Part shown: piece after piece, positions 26,940 through 35,356 of the stretch
Layout of the letters: every line of letters starts with the position of its first letter
Numbering within the stretch: the stretch's first letter is position 1
Assembly (NCBI GenBank): GCA_031253995.1
Contig: JAIRVG010000107.1
Span: 1 to 64,000 of the forward strand
Direction: 5' to 3'
Length of the DNA stretch: 64,000 bases
DNA from: Paucimonas sp.
Lineage (GTDB): Bacteria; Pseudomonadota; Gammaproteobacteria; Pseudomonadales; Pseudomonadaceae
Position numbers and translations under genes: made by a program
Notes under the pieces: generated by a model
The model's database searches: none
What the model was told of the DNA's origin: nothing
The model's input: the letters and a program-made list of their open reading frames with translations, nothing else

Positions 26940-28546
26940 ATTCGATCTTCCTGCGCATCTACGGCGGCATGTGTGCCGTACTGGTGCTGGTGGCGGTGCT
27001 CGGCGTACTCAGCCTGCACCTGCTCAACGAGGTGCGCGCCGGCCAGTACCGCGAGCGCCTGGCCCACGGCACCTTCACCCTCATGGCCGACAACCTGGCG
27101 CGGATGAACAGCGTCGAGCGCACCCGCGCCCTGGCCCTGTGGGAGCGCCTGCTGGGCATTCCGCTGAACGTGCAGAGCAGCGCCGAGGCCCACCTCGACG
27201 GCAGCCAGCGCACCCGCCTGCAACGCGGCCAGGTGCTGGTGGAACACCTTGGCCCGCACCGGGCCTGGGTGGTCAGCCAGCTCAAGGGCCGCGACCTGGT
27301 GCTCACCGGCGAAGTGCAGCAGATCAGCGAGCAACTGGCCCGCGCCACCATCTATCTGCTGGTGGACGAACTGGTGCGCTTCCCGGTGGCGGAACAGGCC
27401 CGGCGCCTGGCGGAACTGAAGGAGAGCAAGGGCTTCGGCTTCGACCTGCGCCTGCTGGCGCAGAGCGATGCCGACATTGACGACGATCAGCGTCGCCGGG
27501 TCGAGGAGGGCGATACGGTCATGGCCCTGGGCAAGGACGGCGATTCGATCCGGGTCTTCGCCGGTATCTCCGGGACGCCCTGGATTCTGGAAATCGGGCC
27601 GCTGTACCAGATGAACCCCTATCCGCCGCAACTGCTGGTGCTGATCGCCGCCTTGGGCCTGAGCCTGATCGGCCTGGTGGTCTATCTGCTGGTGCGGCAA
27701 CTGGAGCGACGCCTGTCCACCCTCGAAGTGGCCGCCACGCAGATCGCCCAGGGCAGCCTGGACACCCGCGCAGCCGTGGCGGGTGCCGATTCGGTGGGGC
27801 GTTTGGCCGAGGCCTTCAACGGCATGGCCGAGCACCTGCAGCGCTCGCTGACCATCCAGCGCGAACTGGTCCGCGCGGTGTCCCACGAGTTGCGTACGCC
27901 GGTGGCGCGCCTGCGCTTCGGCCTGGAGATGATCGCCAGCGCCAGCACCGAGCAGGCCCGGGAAAAGCACCTGGCCGGCATGGACAACGATATCCAGGAC
28001 CTCGACAAGCTGGTGGACGAGATGCTCATGTACGCCCGCCTCGAACAGGGCGCGCCGGCCCTGCATTTCCAGCGGGTCGACCTGGATGCCCTGCTCGACC
28101 AGGTGATCGCCGAGCTGGCGCCTTTGCGCCGTGAGGTCCAGGTGGTGTGCGGGGTGTCCCAGGCCGGTGGCGAGGGGGCTTGGGTCGAGGCCGAGCCGCG
28201 CTACCTGCACCGCGCGCTGCAGAACCTGGTGAGCAATGCCATGCGCCATGCCGAGTCGCAGGTGTGCCTGAGCTACCAGTTGGGGCTGCAGCGTTGCCGC
28301 ATCGATGTCGAGGATGATGGCCCGGGCGTGCCGGAGAGCGCTTGGGACCGCATCTTCACGCCCTTCACCCGCCTCGACGACAGCCGCACCCGTTCCTCGG
28401 GCGGGCATGGGCTGGGCCTGTCCATCGTTCGCCGGATTATCTACTGGCACAACGGTCGGGCCCTGATCGGCAAGAGCCAGCGCCTCGGTGGCGCCTGTTT
28501 CAGCCTGAGCTGGCCACGGGAGCAGCCAGGGCCGAGCGGGGAGTAA
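26936..28546 (+). CDS. sensor histidine kinase (RstB-like)
   Basis: This 536-residue kinase has two membrane segments (about 8-28 and 228-250) around a periplasmic sensor of roughly 200 residues. A HAMP linker (about 250-300) follows, then the H-box RAVSHELRTPVARLR with the phosphorylated His near 323, and an ATPase domain with NLVSNAMRHAE, VEDDGPGVP and SSGGHGLGLSIVRR. The cytoplasmic half, including the FTRLDDSRTRSSGGHGLGL region, is close to E. coli RstB. The sensor domain is larger than in RstB, so the signal may differ. The start overlaps the regulator stop as ATGA. Confidence 0.9.
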   Translation: MNSIFLRIYGGMCAVLVLVAVLGVLSLHLLNEVRAGQYRERLAHGTFTLMADNLARMNSVERTRALALWERLLGIPLNVQSSAEAHLDGSQRTRLQRGQVLVEHLGPHRAWVVSQLKGRDLVLTGEVQQISEQLARATIYLLVDELVRFPVAEQARRLAELKESKGFGFDLRLLAQSDADIDDDQRRRVEEGDTVMALGKDGDSIRVFAGISGTPWILEIGPLYQMNPYPPQLLVLIAALGLSLIGLVVYLLVRQLERRLSTLEVAATQIAQGSLDTRAAVAGADSVGRLAEAFNGMAEHLQRSLTIQRELVRAVSHELRTPVARLRFGLEMIASASTEQAREKHLAGMDNDIQDLDKLVDEMLMYARLEQGAPALHFQRVDLDALLDQVIAELAPLRREVQVVCGVSQAGGEGAWVEAEPRYLHRALQNLVSNAMRHAESQVCLSYQLGLQRCRIDVEDDGPGVPESAWDRIFTPFTRLDDSRTRSSGGHGLGLSIVRRIIYWHNGRALIGKSQRLGGACFSLSWPREQPGPSGE

Positions 28547-28549
28547 CCC

Positions 28550-29251
28550 TCAGACGGCGATCAGGCTCAGCACCTGGTCGCCCATCACGCTGAACTGGCC
28601 TTCCAGCTCGCGGCCGTGATGCCATTCCGGCGACAGGTCCACCAGCAGGCGCAGGCGTGCGGTGCCGTCGTCGCTCCATTCCAGCACTTCGGCATGTTCG
28701 AAATAGAAGCGCTTGCGCACCAGCGGGTAGAGTGCCTTGAACAGGCTTTCCTTGAGGGAGAAGGTCAGGGTGACCGTGAGGGCCTGGCGGGCCGGGTCGA
28801 GGCGCTGGAGCTCGTCGGCGATGAGGATTTCCCCGGCCAGGCGTGCCGCGCGGTCGTCGTCCAGGAGGTTTTCCTGGTCAAGTCCCAGCCCCGCGCAATC
28901 CGTCTTGCGCGCCACCACGGCGGCGGCCCAGCCCTTGCCATGGGTGATGGAGCCGACGATGTCGGCGGGCCAGATCGGCGCGCGATCATCGCCGGTGGCA
29001 GGGACATGGTGGCGGCCGTCCAGGCGTTGCAGGGCGGCGCGGGCGCAACTGCGGCCGGCCAGGTACTCGGCCTGGCGCTTGGCTACCGAGCGTTGCAGGG
29101 CGGGCGTCTGTTCGATGGCGGCGCGCTGGAAGTCATCGCTGGCCAGGAGGGCCGGGTCGAAGGCGCAACTGACCAGCACGGCGCCGGGGACCGGGCGGGG
29201 CAGGGGCCAGTGGTGCTGGAGGGGGGAGCAGCAGGTGGGAAGTCGGTTCAT
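28550..29251 (-). CDS. pcpS: 4'-phosphopantetheinyl transferase (EntD/PcpS type)
   Basis: This 233-residue enzyme transfers phosphopantetheine from CoA to carrier proteins of fatty-acid and siderophore synthesis. Family landmarks are AKRQAEYLAGRSCARAAL (about 80-97), the Mg2+-binding-region motif SITHGKGWAAAVVA with LGLDQE following, and the signature FSLKESLFKALYP (about 172-184, the W/FxxKE(A/S)xxK motif). The ATG at 29251 lacks a good Shine-Dalgarno. The frame extends only 14 codons upstream. The gene ends 3 bp after the kinase gene that converges on it, and a repeat hairpin separates it from the next gene. In P. aeruginosa a single such enzyme, PcpS, serves all carriers. Confidence 0.85.
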   Translation of the reverse strand: MNRLPTCCSPLQHHWPLPRPVPGAVLVSCAFDPALLASDDFQRAAIEQTPALQRSVAKRQAEYLAGRSCARAALQRLDGRHHVPATGDDRAPIWPADIVGSITHGKGWAAAVVARKTDCAGLGLDQENLLDDDRAARLAGEILIADELQRLDPARQALTVTLTFSLKESLFKALYPLVRKRFYFEHAEVLEWSDDGTARLRLLVDLSPEWHHGRELEGQFSVMGDQVLSLIAV

Positions 29252-29270
29252 GGCGGGTATTCTAGGGCCG

Positions 29271-29360
29271 GCGCTGCAAGCCGCAAGCTTCAAGCTGCAA
29301 GAGAAAGCGGCGGCGATACCAGTTGCTCTTTCTTGCCACTTGTTGCTTGAAGCTTGCCGC
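29271..29360. repeat. dispersed inverted-repeat element (GCAAGCTTCAAG family)
   Basis: GCAAGCTTCAAG (29283-29294) and CTTGAAGCTTGC (29346-29357) are perfect 12-bp inverted arms. Inner arms (CTGCAAGAGAAAGC / GCTCTTTCTTGCC) continue the stem imperfectly. A second member of the same family is at 58234-58332. Confidence 0.75.
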
Positions 29361-29365
29361 TGTGA

Positions 29366-30154
29366 TCAGAAGATCTTCTTGAAGAACGCCTGCAGATCCG
29401 CCCAGGAGCTTTCATCCGCCGCCTTGTTGTAGCCGATGTCCGGCCCTCCATGCTCGCCATGGCTCAGGCGATCCGCATCCGGGTTGGTGAAGCCATGCTT
29501 GGCCCCCTGGATGCTGACGAACTCGTAGCTCGCTCCGGCGGCATCCATCTCCTTCTTGAAGTCCTGCACCTGCTGCGGCGTCACCATGCTGTCGGCCGCG
29601 CCGTGTTCCACCAGGATCTTCGTCTTCACACTGCCCGGCGTGGCCGGCGTGCTGGTCACCAGCGCACCATGGAAACTGGCCACCCCGGCCAGCGGCTCAC
29701 CGCGCCGCGCGGCATCCAGCACCACCTTGCCGCCGAAGCAGTAGCCGATCGCAGCGATGCGCTCCTTGTCGGTCTGCGGTTGCAGCTTGAGCAGCCCGAC
29801 GCCGGCATCGAAACGCTTCGCTGCCGCCTCCGGGTCCTTCAGCGCGGCCTGCATGAAGCTCATGGCATCCGCCGGGTGCTCGGTGTTCTTGCCGTCGCCA
29901 TACATGTCGATGGCCAGGGCGCTGTAGCCCAGCGCGGCAAGGTCGCGGGCGCGGCGCTTGGCGTAGTCGTTCAGCCCCCACCACTCATGCACCACCACCA
30001 CGCCCGGCACCGGGCCTTTCACCGCGTCGTCGTAGGCGTAATAGCCGACCAGGCGGTTGCCGTCGGCGTCCTGGTAGGGAATCTCGCGGGTCTGCACGGC
30101 GGCCTGGGCCATTCCGGCGGCGCCAAGCAACAGCAGGGTCGTCAGCAAGCGCAT
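29366..30154 (-). CDS. dienelactone hydrolase family protein, exported
   Basis: This 262-residue alpha/beta hydrolase has a cleavable signal peptide (MAQA-A, about residue 19), so it acts in the periplasm. The nucleophile elbow is GYCFGG with Cys139 rather than Ser, as in dienelactone hydrolase. Asp188 (HGAAD) and His220 (AKHGF) complete a plausible triad. HEWWGLNDYAKRRARDLAALGY is the family's N-terminal signature. The ATG at 30154 is 8 nt after AAGGAG. The true substrate is unknown; many exported members are not catabolic enzymes. It is divergent from oprH. Confidence 0.86.
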   Translation of the reverse strand: MRLLTTLLLLGAAGMAQAAVQTREIPYQDADGNRLVGYYAYDDAVKGPVPGVVVVHEWWGLNDYAKRRARDLAALGYSALAIDMYGDGKNTEHPADAMSFMQAALKDPEAAAKRFDAGVGLLKLQPQTDKERIAAIGYCFGGKVVLDAARRGEPLAGVASFHGALVTSTPATPGSVKTKILVEHGAADSMVTPQQVQDFKKEMDAAGASYEFVSIQGAKHGFTNPDADRLSHGEHGGPDIGYNKAADESSWADLQAFFKKIF

Positions 30155-30188
30155 GATCGGTACTCCTTTTCTACGAAACATTCGATGC

Positions 30189-30244
30189 GTTCAGCCTGGG
30201 TTCAGGCGGGGTTCAGCGGCGGTTCAGGGCCGGCTTCTTAATCT
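30189..30244 (+). promoter_or_regulatory. PhoP-box array and promoter of oprH-phoP-phoQ
   Basis: GTTCAG occurs four times with exact 11-bp phasing (starts 30189, 30200, 30211, 30222), the direct-repeat geometry of PhoP boxes. A -10-like TAATCT lies at 30239-30244, placing the array where a response regulator replaces a -35 element. Autoregulation of oprH-phoPQ by PhoP at low Mg2+ is established in P. aeruginosa; two repeats are the norm, so four is notable. Confidence 0.75.
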
Positions 30245-30287
30245 AGCCCCATCAACCCAACCGCGCATCCTCGTGGAGAACATCGAC

Positions 30288-30890
30288 ATGAAAAGCCTCA
30301 ATACCCTGCTCGCGGCCATGACCTTCCTCGGCACCAGCATGGCCGTCCAGGCCGCGGACGATACCTTCGCCGGCCTCACCTACGGCCAGACCAGCGACAA
30401 GGTCCGCAAGTCCGGCCAGCTCGACCAGAACATCGGCCACCTCAACACCGACGGCATCATCGGCAAGGACGATACCTGGGGCGTGCGCCTCGGCCGGATC
30501 AACGACGACGGTCGCTACTACGCCACCTATGACAACGTCTCCGGCACCCACAATGGCTTGAAACTGCGTCAGGAAAATCTGCTGGGCAGTTACGACTTGT
30601 TCTACCCGCTCGGCAACACCACCAAGCTCTTCGGCGGTGCCAGCGCCGGCCTGACCAAGCTGACACAGGACTCTCCGGGTGCCAGCCGCGACAGCGACAT
30701 CGGTTACGCCATCGGCTTCCAGGGGGGCGTGCTTCAGCAAGTCACCGATAACGCCTCGGTCGAGCTGGGCTACCGTTACCTGCGCAGCAACGCCAGTACC
30801 GAACTGGCCGAGCACGGCGGCGACAAGCTCGGTGCGCTGCGCCTGACCAGCAGTGCGCAGACCTACCTGTCGGCCAACTACAAGTTCTGA
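30288..30890 (+). CDS. oprH: outer-membrane protein OprH
   Basis: This 200-residue protein has a signal peptide (cut at VQA-A, about residue 22) and a small eight-stranded beta-barrel ending in the terminal Phe of outer-membrane proteins (SANYKF). It matches P. aeruginosa OprH in length and motifs: TFAGLTYGQTSD, GRYYATYDNVSGT, LLGSYDLFYPLG, LFGGASAGL and ASVELGYRYLRSNAST. OprH binds and cross-links lipopolysaccharide when Mg2+ is low, contributing to polymyxin tolerance. The start has GGAG 10 nt upstream. It is followed by phoP and phoQ, as in P. aeruginosa. Confidence 0.93.
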   Translation: MKSLNTLLAAMTFLGTSMAVQAADDTFAGLTYGQTSDKVRKSGQLDQNIGHLNTDGIIGKDDTWGVRLGRINDDGRYYATYDNVSGTHNGLKLRQENLLGSYDLFYPLGNTTKLFGGASAGLTKLTQDSPGASRDSDIGYAIGFQGGVLQQVTDNASVELGYRYLRSNASTELAEHGGDKLGALRLTSSAQTYLSANYKF

Positions 30891-30983
30891 TGCCGCGATG
30901 CCCGGACCGGCCCCTGGAGTGGGCCGGTTCGCTGTTATCCTGCCTGGCCGCGTCAGATACCTGCATCACTAGAGGAGCGTTCG

Positions 30984-31661
30984 ATGAAATTGCTGGTGGT
31001 CGAGGATGAAGCGCTGTTGCGCCACCACCTCCAGAGCCGCTTGACCGAAGGCGGCCATGTGGTCGAAGCGGTGGGCGACGCCGAGGAGGCGTTGTACCAG
31101 GCCGAACAGTTCAATCATGACCTGGCGATCGTCGACCTGGGCCTGCCGGGCATGAGCGGCCTTGACCTGATCGGACGCCTGCGCGCCCTCGACAAGACCT
31201 TCCCCATCCTCATCCTCACCGCCCGCGGCAACTGGCAGGACAAGGTCGAGGGCCTGGCCGCCGGGGCCGACGACTACCTGGTCAAGCCGTTCCAGTTCGA
31301 GGAACTGGAAGCGCGCCTCAACGCGCTGCTGCGCCGTTCCAGCGGCTTCACCCAGGCCACCATCGTTGCCGGCCCGCTGCGCCTGGACCTCAACCGCAAG
31401 CAGGCCTTGCTGGACGACCAGCCGCTGGCGCTGACCGCCTACGAATACCGCATCCTCGAATACCTGATGCGCCATCACCAGCAGGTGGTGGCCAAGGAGC
31501 GGCTGATGGAGCAGTTGTACCCGAACGACGAGGAACGCGACCCGAACGTCATCGAGGTGCTGGTCGGTCGCCTGCGGCGCAAGCTGGAGGGCGACCGTGG
31601 CTTCAAGCCGATCGACACCGTGCGTGGCCTGGGCTACCTGTTCACCGAGCGCTGCCGATGA
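30984..31661 (+). CDS. phoP: response regulator PhoP
   Basis: This 225-residue OmpR-family regulator has a receiver domain (acidic residues E7-D8, phospho-acceptor D51 in LAIVDLGLPGMSG, switch Lys in DDYLVKPFQ) and a winged-helix DNA-binding domain (about 125-222, with LTAYEYRILEYLM and NVIEVLVGRLRRKLEGDRG). With PhoQ it responds to low Mg2+ and cationic peptides and activates its own operon. The ATG at 30984 follows GAGGAG by 6 nt. Order and overlap with phoQ (4 bp) fix the identity. Confidence 0.95.
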   Translation: MKLLVVEDEALLRHHLQSRLTEGGHVVEAVGDAEEALYQAEQFNHDLAIVDLGLPGMSGLDLIGRLRALDKTFPILILTARGNWQDKVEGLAAGADDYLVKPFQFEELEARLNALLRRSSGFTQATIVAGPLRLDLNRKQALLDDQPLALTAYEYRILEYLMRHHQQVVAKERLMEQLYPNDEERDPNVIEVLVGRLRRKLEGDRGFKPIDTVRGLGYLFTERCR

Positions 31662-33004
31662 TCCGCTCGCTGCGGGTCCGCCTGATGCTCGCGGCCGCAG
31701 TGCTGGCGCTGCTGTTCATGCTGGCGCTGCTGCCGGCCTTGCAGAAGACCTTCAGCCTGGCGCTGCAGGAGTCCATCGAACAGCGCCTGGCCTCGGACGT
31801 CACCACGCTGATTTCCGCGGCGCGGGTGGAAAACAACCGCCTGATGATGCCGGTGCTGCTGCCGGACGAGCGTTTCAACCTGCCCGACAGCCGCCTGCTC
31901 GGCTACATCTACGACCGCGAGGGGCGGCTGGTCTGGCAGTCGCGGGCCACTGCCAACGAGAACATCAACTACCAGCCGCGCTACGACGGGCGCGGCAACG
32001 AGTTCGCGCGGATCCGCCAGGACGATGGCGAGGAATTCTTCGTCTATGACGTCGAGGTCAAGCTGCTCGGTGGCAAGAGCGCGGCCTACAGCATCGTCGC
32101 CCTGCAACCGTTGCGGGAGTACCAGCAGACCCTCGGCGGCCTGCGGGAGAAGCTCTACCTCGGTTTCGGCGGGGCCCTGCTGGTGCTGTTGCTGCTGCTC
32201 TGGGCCGGCCTGACCTGGGGGTTGCGGTCGTTGCGGCGGATGACCGTGGAGCTGGACGAAGTGGAGTCCGGCGCCCGCGAAGACCTCAGCGGCGAGCACC
32301 CGCGGGAGCTGCTGCGCCTGACCCGTTCGCTCAACCGCCTGCTGCGCAGCGAGCGCGAGCAGCGCGGGCGCTACCGGGACTCCCTCGGTGACCTGGCCCA
32401 CAGCCTCAAGACCCCGCTGGCGGTACTGCAGGGGGTCAGCGAGAGCATGGCCCAGCGCCCGGCGGACCGCGAGCAGGCGCGGGTGCTGCAAAGCCAGATC
32501 GAGCGCATGAGCCAGCAGATCGACTACCAGTTGCAGCGCGCCAGCCTGCGCAAGAGCGGTCTGGTGCGCCACCAGGTGCTGTTGCGTCCGTTGCTGGAAA
32601 GCCTGTGCGGCACCCTGGCCAAGGTCTATCGCGACAAGCAGGTCGAGGTGGTGTTCGACCTGGCCGACGACGCCCGGGTGCCGATGGAGCAGGGCGCCTT
32701 GATGGAGCTGCTCGGCAACCTGCTGGAGAACGCCTGGCGCCTGTGCCTGGGGAAGGTGCGCATCAGCCTGCGCAACGAAGCCGGTGGCCTGGAGCTGTGT
32801 ATCGAGGACGATGGGCCCGGGGTGCCGGAGGGCCAGCGTGAACGCATTCTCCAGCGGGGTGAGCGGCTGGATCGCCAGTATCCGGGGCAGGGCATAGGCC
32901 TGGCGGTGGCCAAGGACATCATCGACAGCTACGACGCGCGCCTGACCCTCGGCGATTCGCCCCTCGGCGGCGCGGCCTTCCGCATCCGCTTTCCCCTCGA
33001 CTGA
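31658..33004 (+). CDS. phoQ: sensor histidine kinase PhoQ
   Basis: This 448-residue kinase has two membrane helices (about 8-28 and 165-188) around an acidic periplasmic sensor. A HAMP-like linker follows, then the divergent H-box DLAHSLKTPLAVLQ, in which SLK replaces the usual ELR, as in PhoQ proteins. ATPase motifs are NLLENAWRLC, IEDDGPGVP and GQGIGLAVAKDI. PhoQ senses divalent cations and antimicrobial peptides. The start overlaps the phoP stop (ATGA). It is the last gene of the operon; a sigma-54 control region for dctA follows. Confidence 0.94.
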   Translation: MIRSLRVRLMLAAAVLALLFMLALLPALQKTFSLALQESIEQRLASDVTTLISAARVENNRLMMPVLLPDERFNLPDSRLLGYIYDREGRLVWQSRATANENINYQPRYDGRGNEFARIRQDDGEEFFVYDVEVKLLGGKSAAYSIVALQPLREYQQTLGGLREKLYLGFGGALLVLLLLLWAGLTWGLRSLRRMTVELDEVESGAREDLSGEHPRELLRLTRSLNRLLRSEREQRGRYRDSLGDLAHSLKTPLAVLQGVSESMAQRPADREQARVLQSQIERMSQQIDYQLQRASLRKSGLVRHQVLLRPLLESLCGTLAKVYRDKQVEVVFDLADDARVPMEQGALMELLGNLLENAWRLCLGKVRISLRNEAGGLELCIEDDGPGVPEGQRERILQRGERLDRQYPGQGIGLAVAKDIIDSYDARLTLGDSPLGGAAFRIRFPLD

Positions 33005-33027
33005 CAGCTAATTCCTTCCTTTTTGTA

Positions 33028-33145
33028 GGCGGATAACCGCCAACCCGGTCTGGCGAAATCCCGCCCCGGGCGGAAATCCGCCAACCCCGAGCCTCGCCAA
33101 TGCCACCTGGTTGTGCAGGGAAACCCCGTAAATACGGGCCCTGCA
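33028..33145 (+). promoter_or_regulatory. inverted-repeat array upstream of dctA, probable enhancer-binding-protein sites
   Basis: Three related palindromes, GGCGG-ATAA-CCGCC (33028-33041), GGCG-AAATCC-CGCC (33052-33065) and GGCGGAAATCCGCC (33069-33082), are followed by TGCAGGG...CCCTGCA arms (33114-33120 and 33139-33145) enclosing CCCCGT-AAAT-ACGGG. They sit 16-133 bp before a sigma-54 promoter. From memory, rhizobial DctD sites have a similar GCGGAAATCCGC core, so DctD-type binding is plausible. Confidence 0.55.
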
Positions 33146-33160
33146 CCGCAAAAGCGCAAA

Positions 33161-33177
33161 TTGGCACCGGCCTTGCT
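33161..33177 (+). promoter_or_regulatory. sigma-54 (-24/-12) promoter of dctA
   Basis: TTGGCACCGGCCTTGCT fits the RpoN consensus yTGGCACGnnnnTTGCw at every key base, with the -24 GG (33163-33164) and -12 GC (33175-33176) exactly 10 bp apart. It lies 124 bp upstream of dctA, consistent with DctB/DctD-type control of C4-dicarboxylate uptake. Confidence 0.85.
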
Positions 33178-33300
33178 ATGTCCTGAGCAGAGTTCTGCCA
33201 CGCAGCTCGACACAACAAATCCCTCCAGTGCAGGAGGGTTCGCGATTCAGGTGCCACGCGTCCTGGGAAGGACCGGCCGGTACCCTTGAGGAACATAGCC

Positions 33301-34629
33301 ATGACGACAACCCGTCAGCCACTGTACAAATCGCTGTATATCCAGGTACTGGTAGCGATCACCATCGGTATCCTGCTCGGTCACTACTACCCTGAAGTCG
33401 GTGTCTCCCTGAAACCCCTGGGTGACGGCTTCGTCAAGCTGATCAAGATGGTCATCGCCCCCATCATCTTCTGCACCGTGGTGAGCGGTATCGCCGGTAT
33501 GCAGAGCATGAAGTCGGTGGGCAAGACCGGCGGCTACGCGCTGCTGTACTTCGAGATCGTCTCCACCATCGCCCTGATCATCGGCCTGGTCGTCGTCAAC
33601 GTGGTCAAGCCGGGTGCCGGCATGCACATCGACGTGTCCACCCTGAACGCCAGCAGCGTGGCCGCCTACGCCGCCGCCGGCGCTCAGCAGACCACCATCG
33701 GCTTCCTGCTGAACATCATTCCGGCCACCGTGGTCGGTGCCTTCGCCAACGGCGACATCCTGCAAGTGCTGATGTTCTCGGTGATCTTCGGCTTCGCCCT
33801 GCATCGCCTGGGTTCCTACGGCAAGCCGCTGCTGGAAATGATCGACCGCTTCGCCCATGTCATGTTCAACATCATCAACATGATCATGAAGCTGGCCCCG
33901 GTCGGTGCCTTCGGTGCCATGGCCTTCACCATCGGCCAGTACGGCGTGGGTTCGCTGGTGCAGCTGGGCTACCTGATGGCCTGCTTCTACATCACCTGCG
34001 TGCTGTTCATCCTGGTCATCCTCGGCGGTATCGCCCGTGCCCACGGCTTCAGCGTCCTCAAGCTGATCCGCTACATCCGTGAAGAGCTGATGATCGTGCT
34101 GGGTACTTCCTCCTCGGAATCCGCCCTGCCACGCATGCTGACCAAGATGGAACGCCTGGGTGCGAAGAAATCCGTGGTTGGCCTGGTGATCCCGACCGGC
34201 TACTCGTTCAACCTCGACGGTACCTCGATCTACCTGACCATGGCCGCGGTGTTCATCGCCCAGGCCACCGACACCACCATGGACATCACCCACCAGATCA
34301 CCCTGCTGCTGGTGCTGCTGGTTGCGTCCAAAGGTGCTGCGGGCGTCACCGGTTCGGGCTTCATCGTCCTGGCCGCGACCCTGTCCGCCGTCGGCCACCT
34401 GCCGGTTGCCGGCCTGGCGCTGATCCTCGGTATCGACCGCTTCATGTCCGAAGCCCGTGCCCTGACCAACCTGATCGGCAATGCCGTAGCGACCGTGGTC
34501 GTGGCCAAGTGGGTCAAGGAACTGGACGAAGACAAGCTGCACAAGGAGCTGGACTCCGGTGGTTCGCCGCTGGTTGAAAGCCGTCCGGTCGATGACCTGG
34601 GCGTGGCTGAAGGTCCTGCTGTTCGCTAA
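33301..34629 (+). CDS. dctA: C4-dicarboxylate transporter DctA
   Basis: This 442-residue secondary transporter imports succinate, fumarate and malate with cations. It has the DAACS-family pattern: eight membrane helices and two re-entrant loops, with the serine-rich LGTSSSESALPRML (about 269-282) and GYSFNLDGTSIYLTMAAVF (about 300-318), plus GIDRFMSEARALTNLIGNAVATVVVAKW near the C-terminus. A charged tail of about 40 residues follows. The ATG at 33301 has GAGGA 9 nt upstream. It is monocistronic, with its own sigma-54 promoter and a strong terminator. Confidence 0.95.
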   Translation: MTTTRQPLYKSLYIQVLVAITIGILLGHYYPEVGVSLKPLGDGFVKLIKMVIAPIIFCTVVSGIAGMQSMKSVGKTGGYALLYFEIVSTIALIIGLVVVNVVKPGAGMHIDVSTLNASSVAAYAAAGAQQTTIGFLLNIIPATVVGAFANGDILQVLMFSVIFGFALHRLGSYGKPLLEMIDRFAHVMFNIINMIMKLAPVGAFGAMAFTIGQYGVGSLVQLGYLMACFYITCVLFILVILGGIARAHGFSVLKLIRYIREELMIVLGTSSSESALPRMLTKMERLGAKKSVVGLVIPTGYSFNLDGTSIYLTMAAVFIAQATDTTMDITHQITLLLVLLVASKGAAGVTGSGFIVLAATLSAVGHLPVAGLALILGIDRFMSEARALTNLIGNAVATVVVAKWVKELDEDKLHKELDSGGSPLVESRPVDDLGVAEGPAVR

Positions 34630-34650
34630 GCCTTCGCGCTGATGCAAAAA

Positions 34651-34676
34651 AGCCCATCTTCGGATGGGCTTTTTCA
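34651..34676 (+). terminator. rho-independent terminator of dctA
   Basis: AGCCCATC-TTCG-GATGGGCT is a perfect 8-bp stem with a stable UUCG loop, followed by TTTTTC and preceded by six A's, so it may work in both directions. Confidence 0.93.
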
Positions 34677-34693
34677 TTTGTGTTGTCCTCCAA

Positions 34694-34759
34694 GGCCCTA
34701 TCGCTGGCGCGCCGCACACTCAACCTGTGGGAGCTGGCTTGCCAGCGATGAGGCCCTCA
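34694..34759. repeat. REP-like hairpin between dctA and sprT
   Basis: GGCCCTATCGCTGGC and GGCTTGCCAGCGATGAGGCCCTCA form an imperfect long hairpin around CCTGTGGGAGCT. The same CTATCGCTGGC...GCCAGCGATGAGGCC words form the element at 37725-37764. Confidence 0.7.
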
Positions 34760-35251
34760 TTCCACCCTCACTTCCCCGGTGAAAACGAGCGTCTGCCGGC
34801 ACCGCCGACACAAATACCGCCGTCCCTTGCGCACCAGTCCATGCCGCTGCGCCGAAAACGGAAAATCACTCCCCGCACACGGACACCGGTAGATATACCG
34901 AGCCACCGTGCGCCGCTGCACCTCATAGTTGTGGCAGCGATTCGGCGGCAGTTCATACACCCCGCGCATGATCAGCTGCCATTCCTCGCCATGGGGCTGG
35001 ATACGGTCGCCGAACAGCTGGTGGGCGACCATGTGCGCCACTTCGTGGGCCACTGTCTGGCGCAGGAAGTCCTCGCTGTTCTCGCGGTACAGCTGCAGGT
35101 TGAAGCGCAGCAGGTTCTCGTGCAGATGGGCGACACCGGCTTTCTGCCCGCGCAGCTTGAAGCTGACCTCGGGGCGCTGGAAGGGACGTTTGAAAAAGGT
35201 TTCCGCTAGCTGGTAGCAGTCTTCGACGCGGGTTTTGAGCAGCTCGGGCAT
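34757..35251 (-). CDS. sprT: SprT-family zinc metallopeptidase-like protein
   Basis: This 164-residue protein has the zinc-binding HExxH motif at H69-E70-VA-H73 (TVAHEVAHMVAH). Its C-terminal zinc ribbon has cysteines in YRCPCAGS and LCRRCRQ. This matches the bacterial SprT layout; related eukaryotic Spartan proteins cut DNA-protein crosslinks, but the bacterial role is unclear. The ATG at 35251 has AGGAG 11 nt upstream. The gene stands alone on the minus strand, converging with dctA across a REP hairpin. Confidence 0.9.
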   Translation of the reverse strand: MPELLKTRVEDCYQLAETFFKRPFQRPEVSFKLRGQKAGVAHLHENLLRFNLQLYRENSEDFLRQTVAHEVAHMVAHQLFGDRIQPHGEEWQLIMRGVYELPPNRCHNYEVQRRTVARYIYRCPCAGSDFPFSAQRHGLVRKGRRYLCRRCRQTLVFTGEVRVE

Positions 35252-35356
35252 GCGTGACGGTACTCCTGAGGCGGCCGATTATGCCGCAACCAGGCCTGCA
35301 CACGAAATCGGGCCGCCCGAAGGCGGCCCGAGGTGTTGCCCCTATGCTGGCTTTTT

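Noticed and set aside
33361..34544. Minus-strand frames opposite dctA
   Set aside because: Mirror frames without ribosome sites; DctA on the plus strand is unambiguous.
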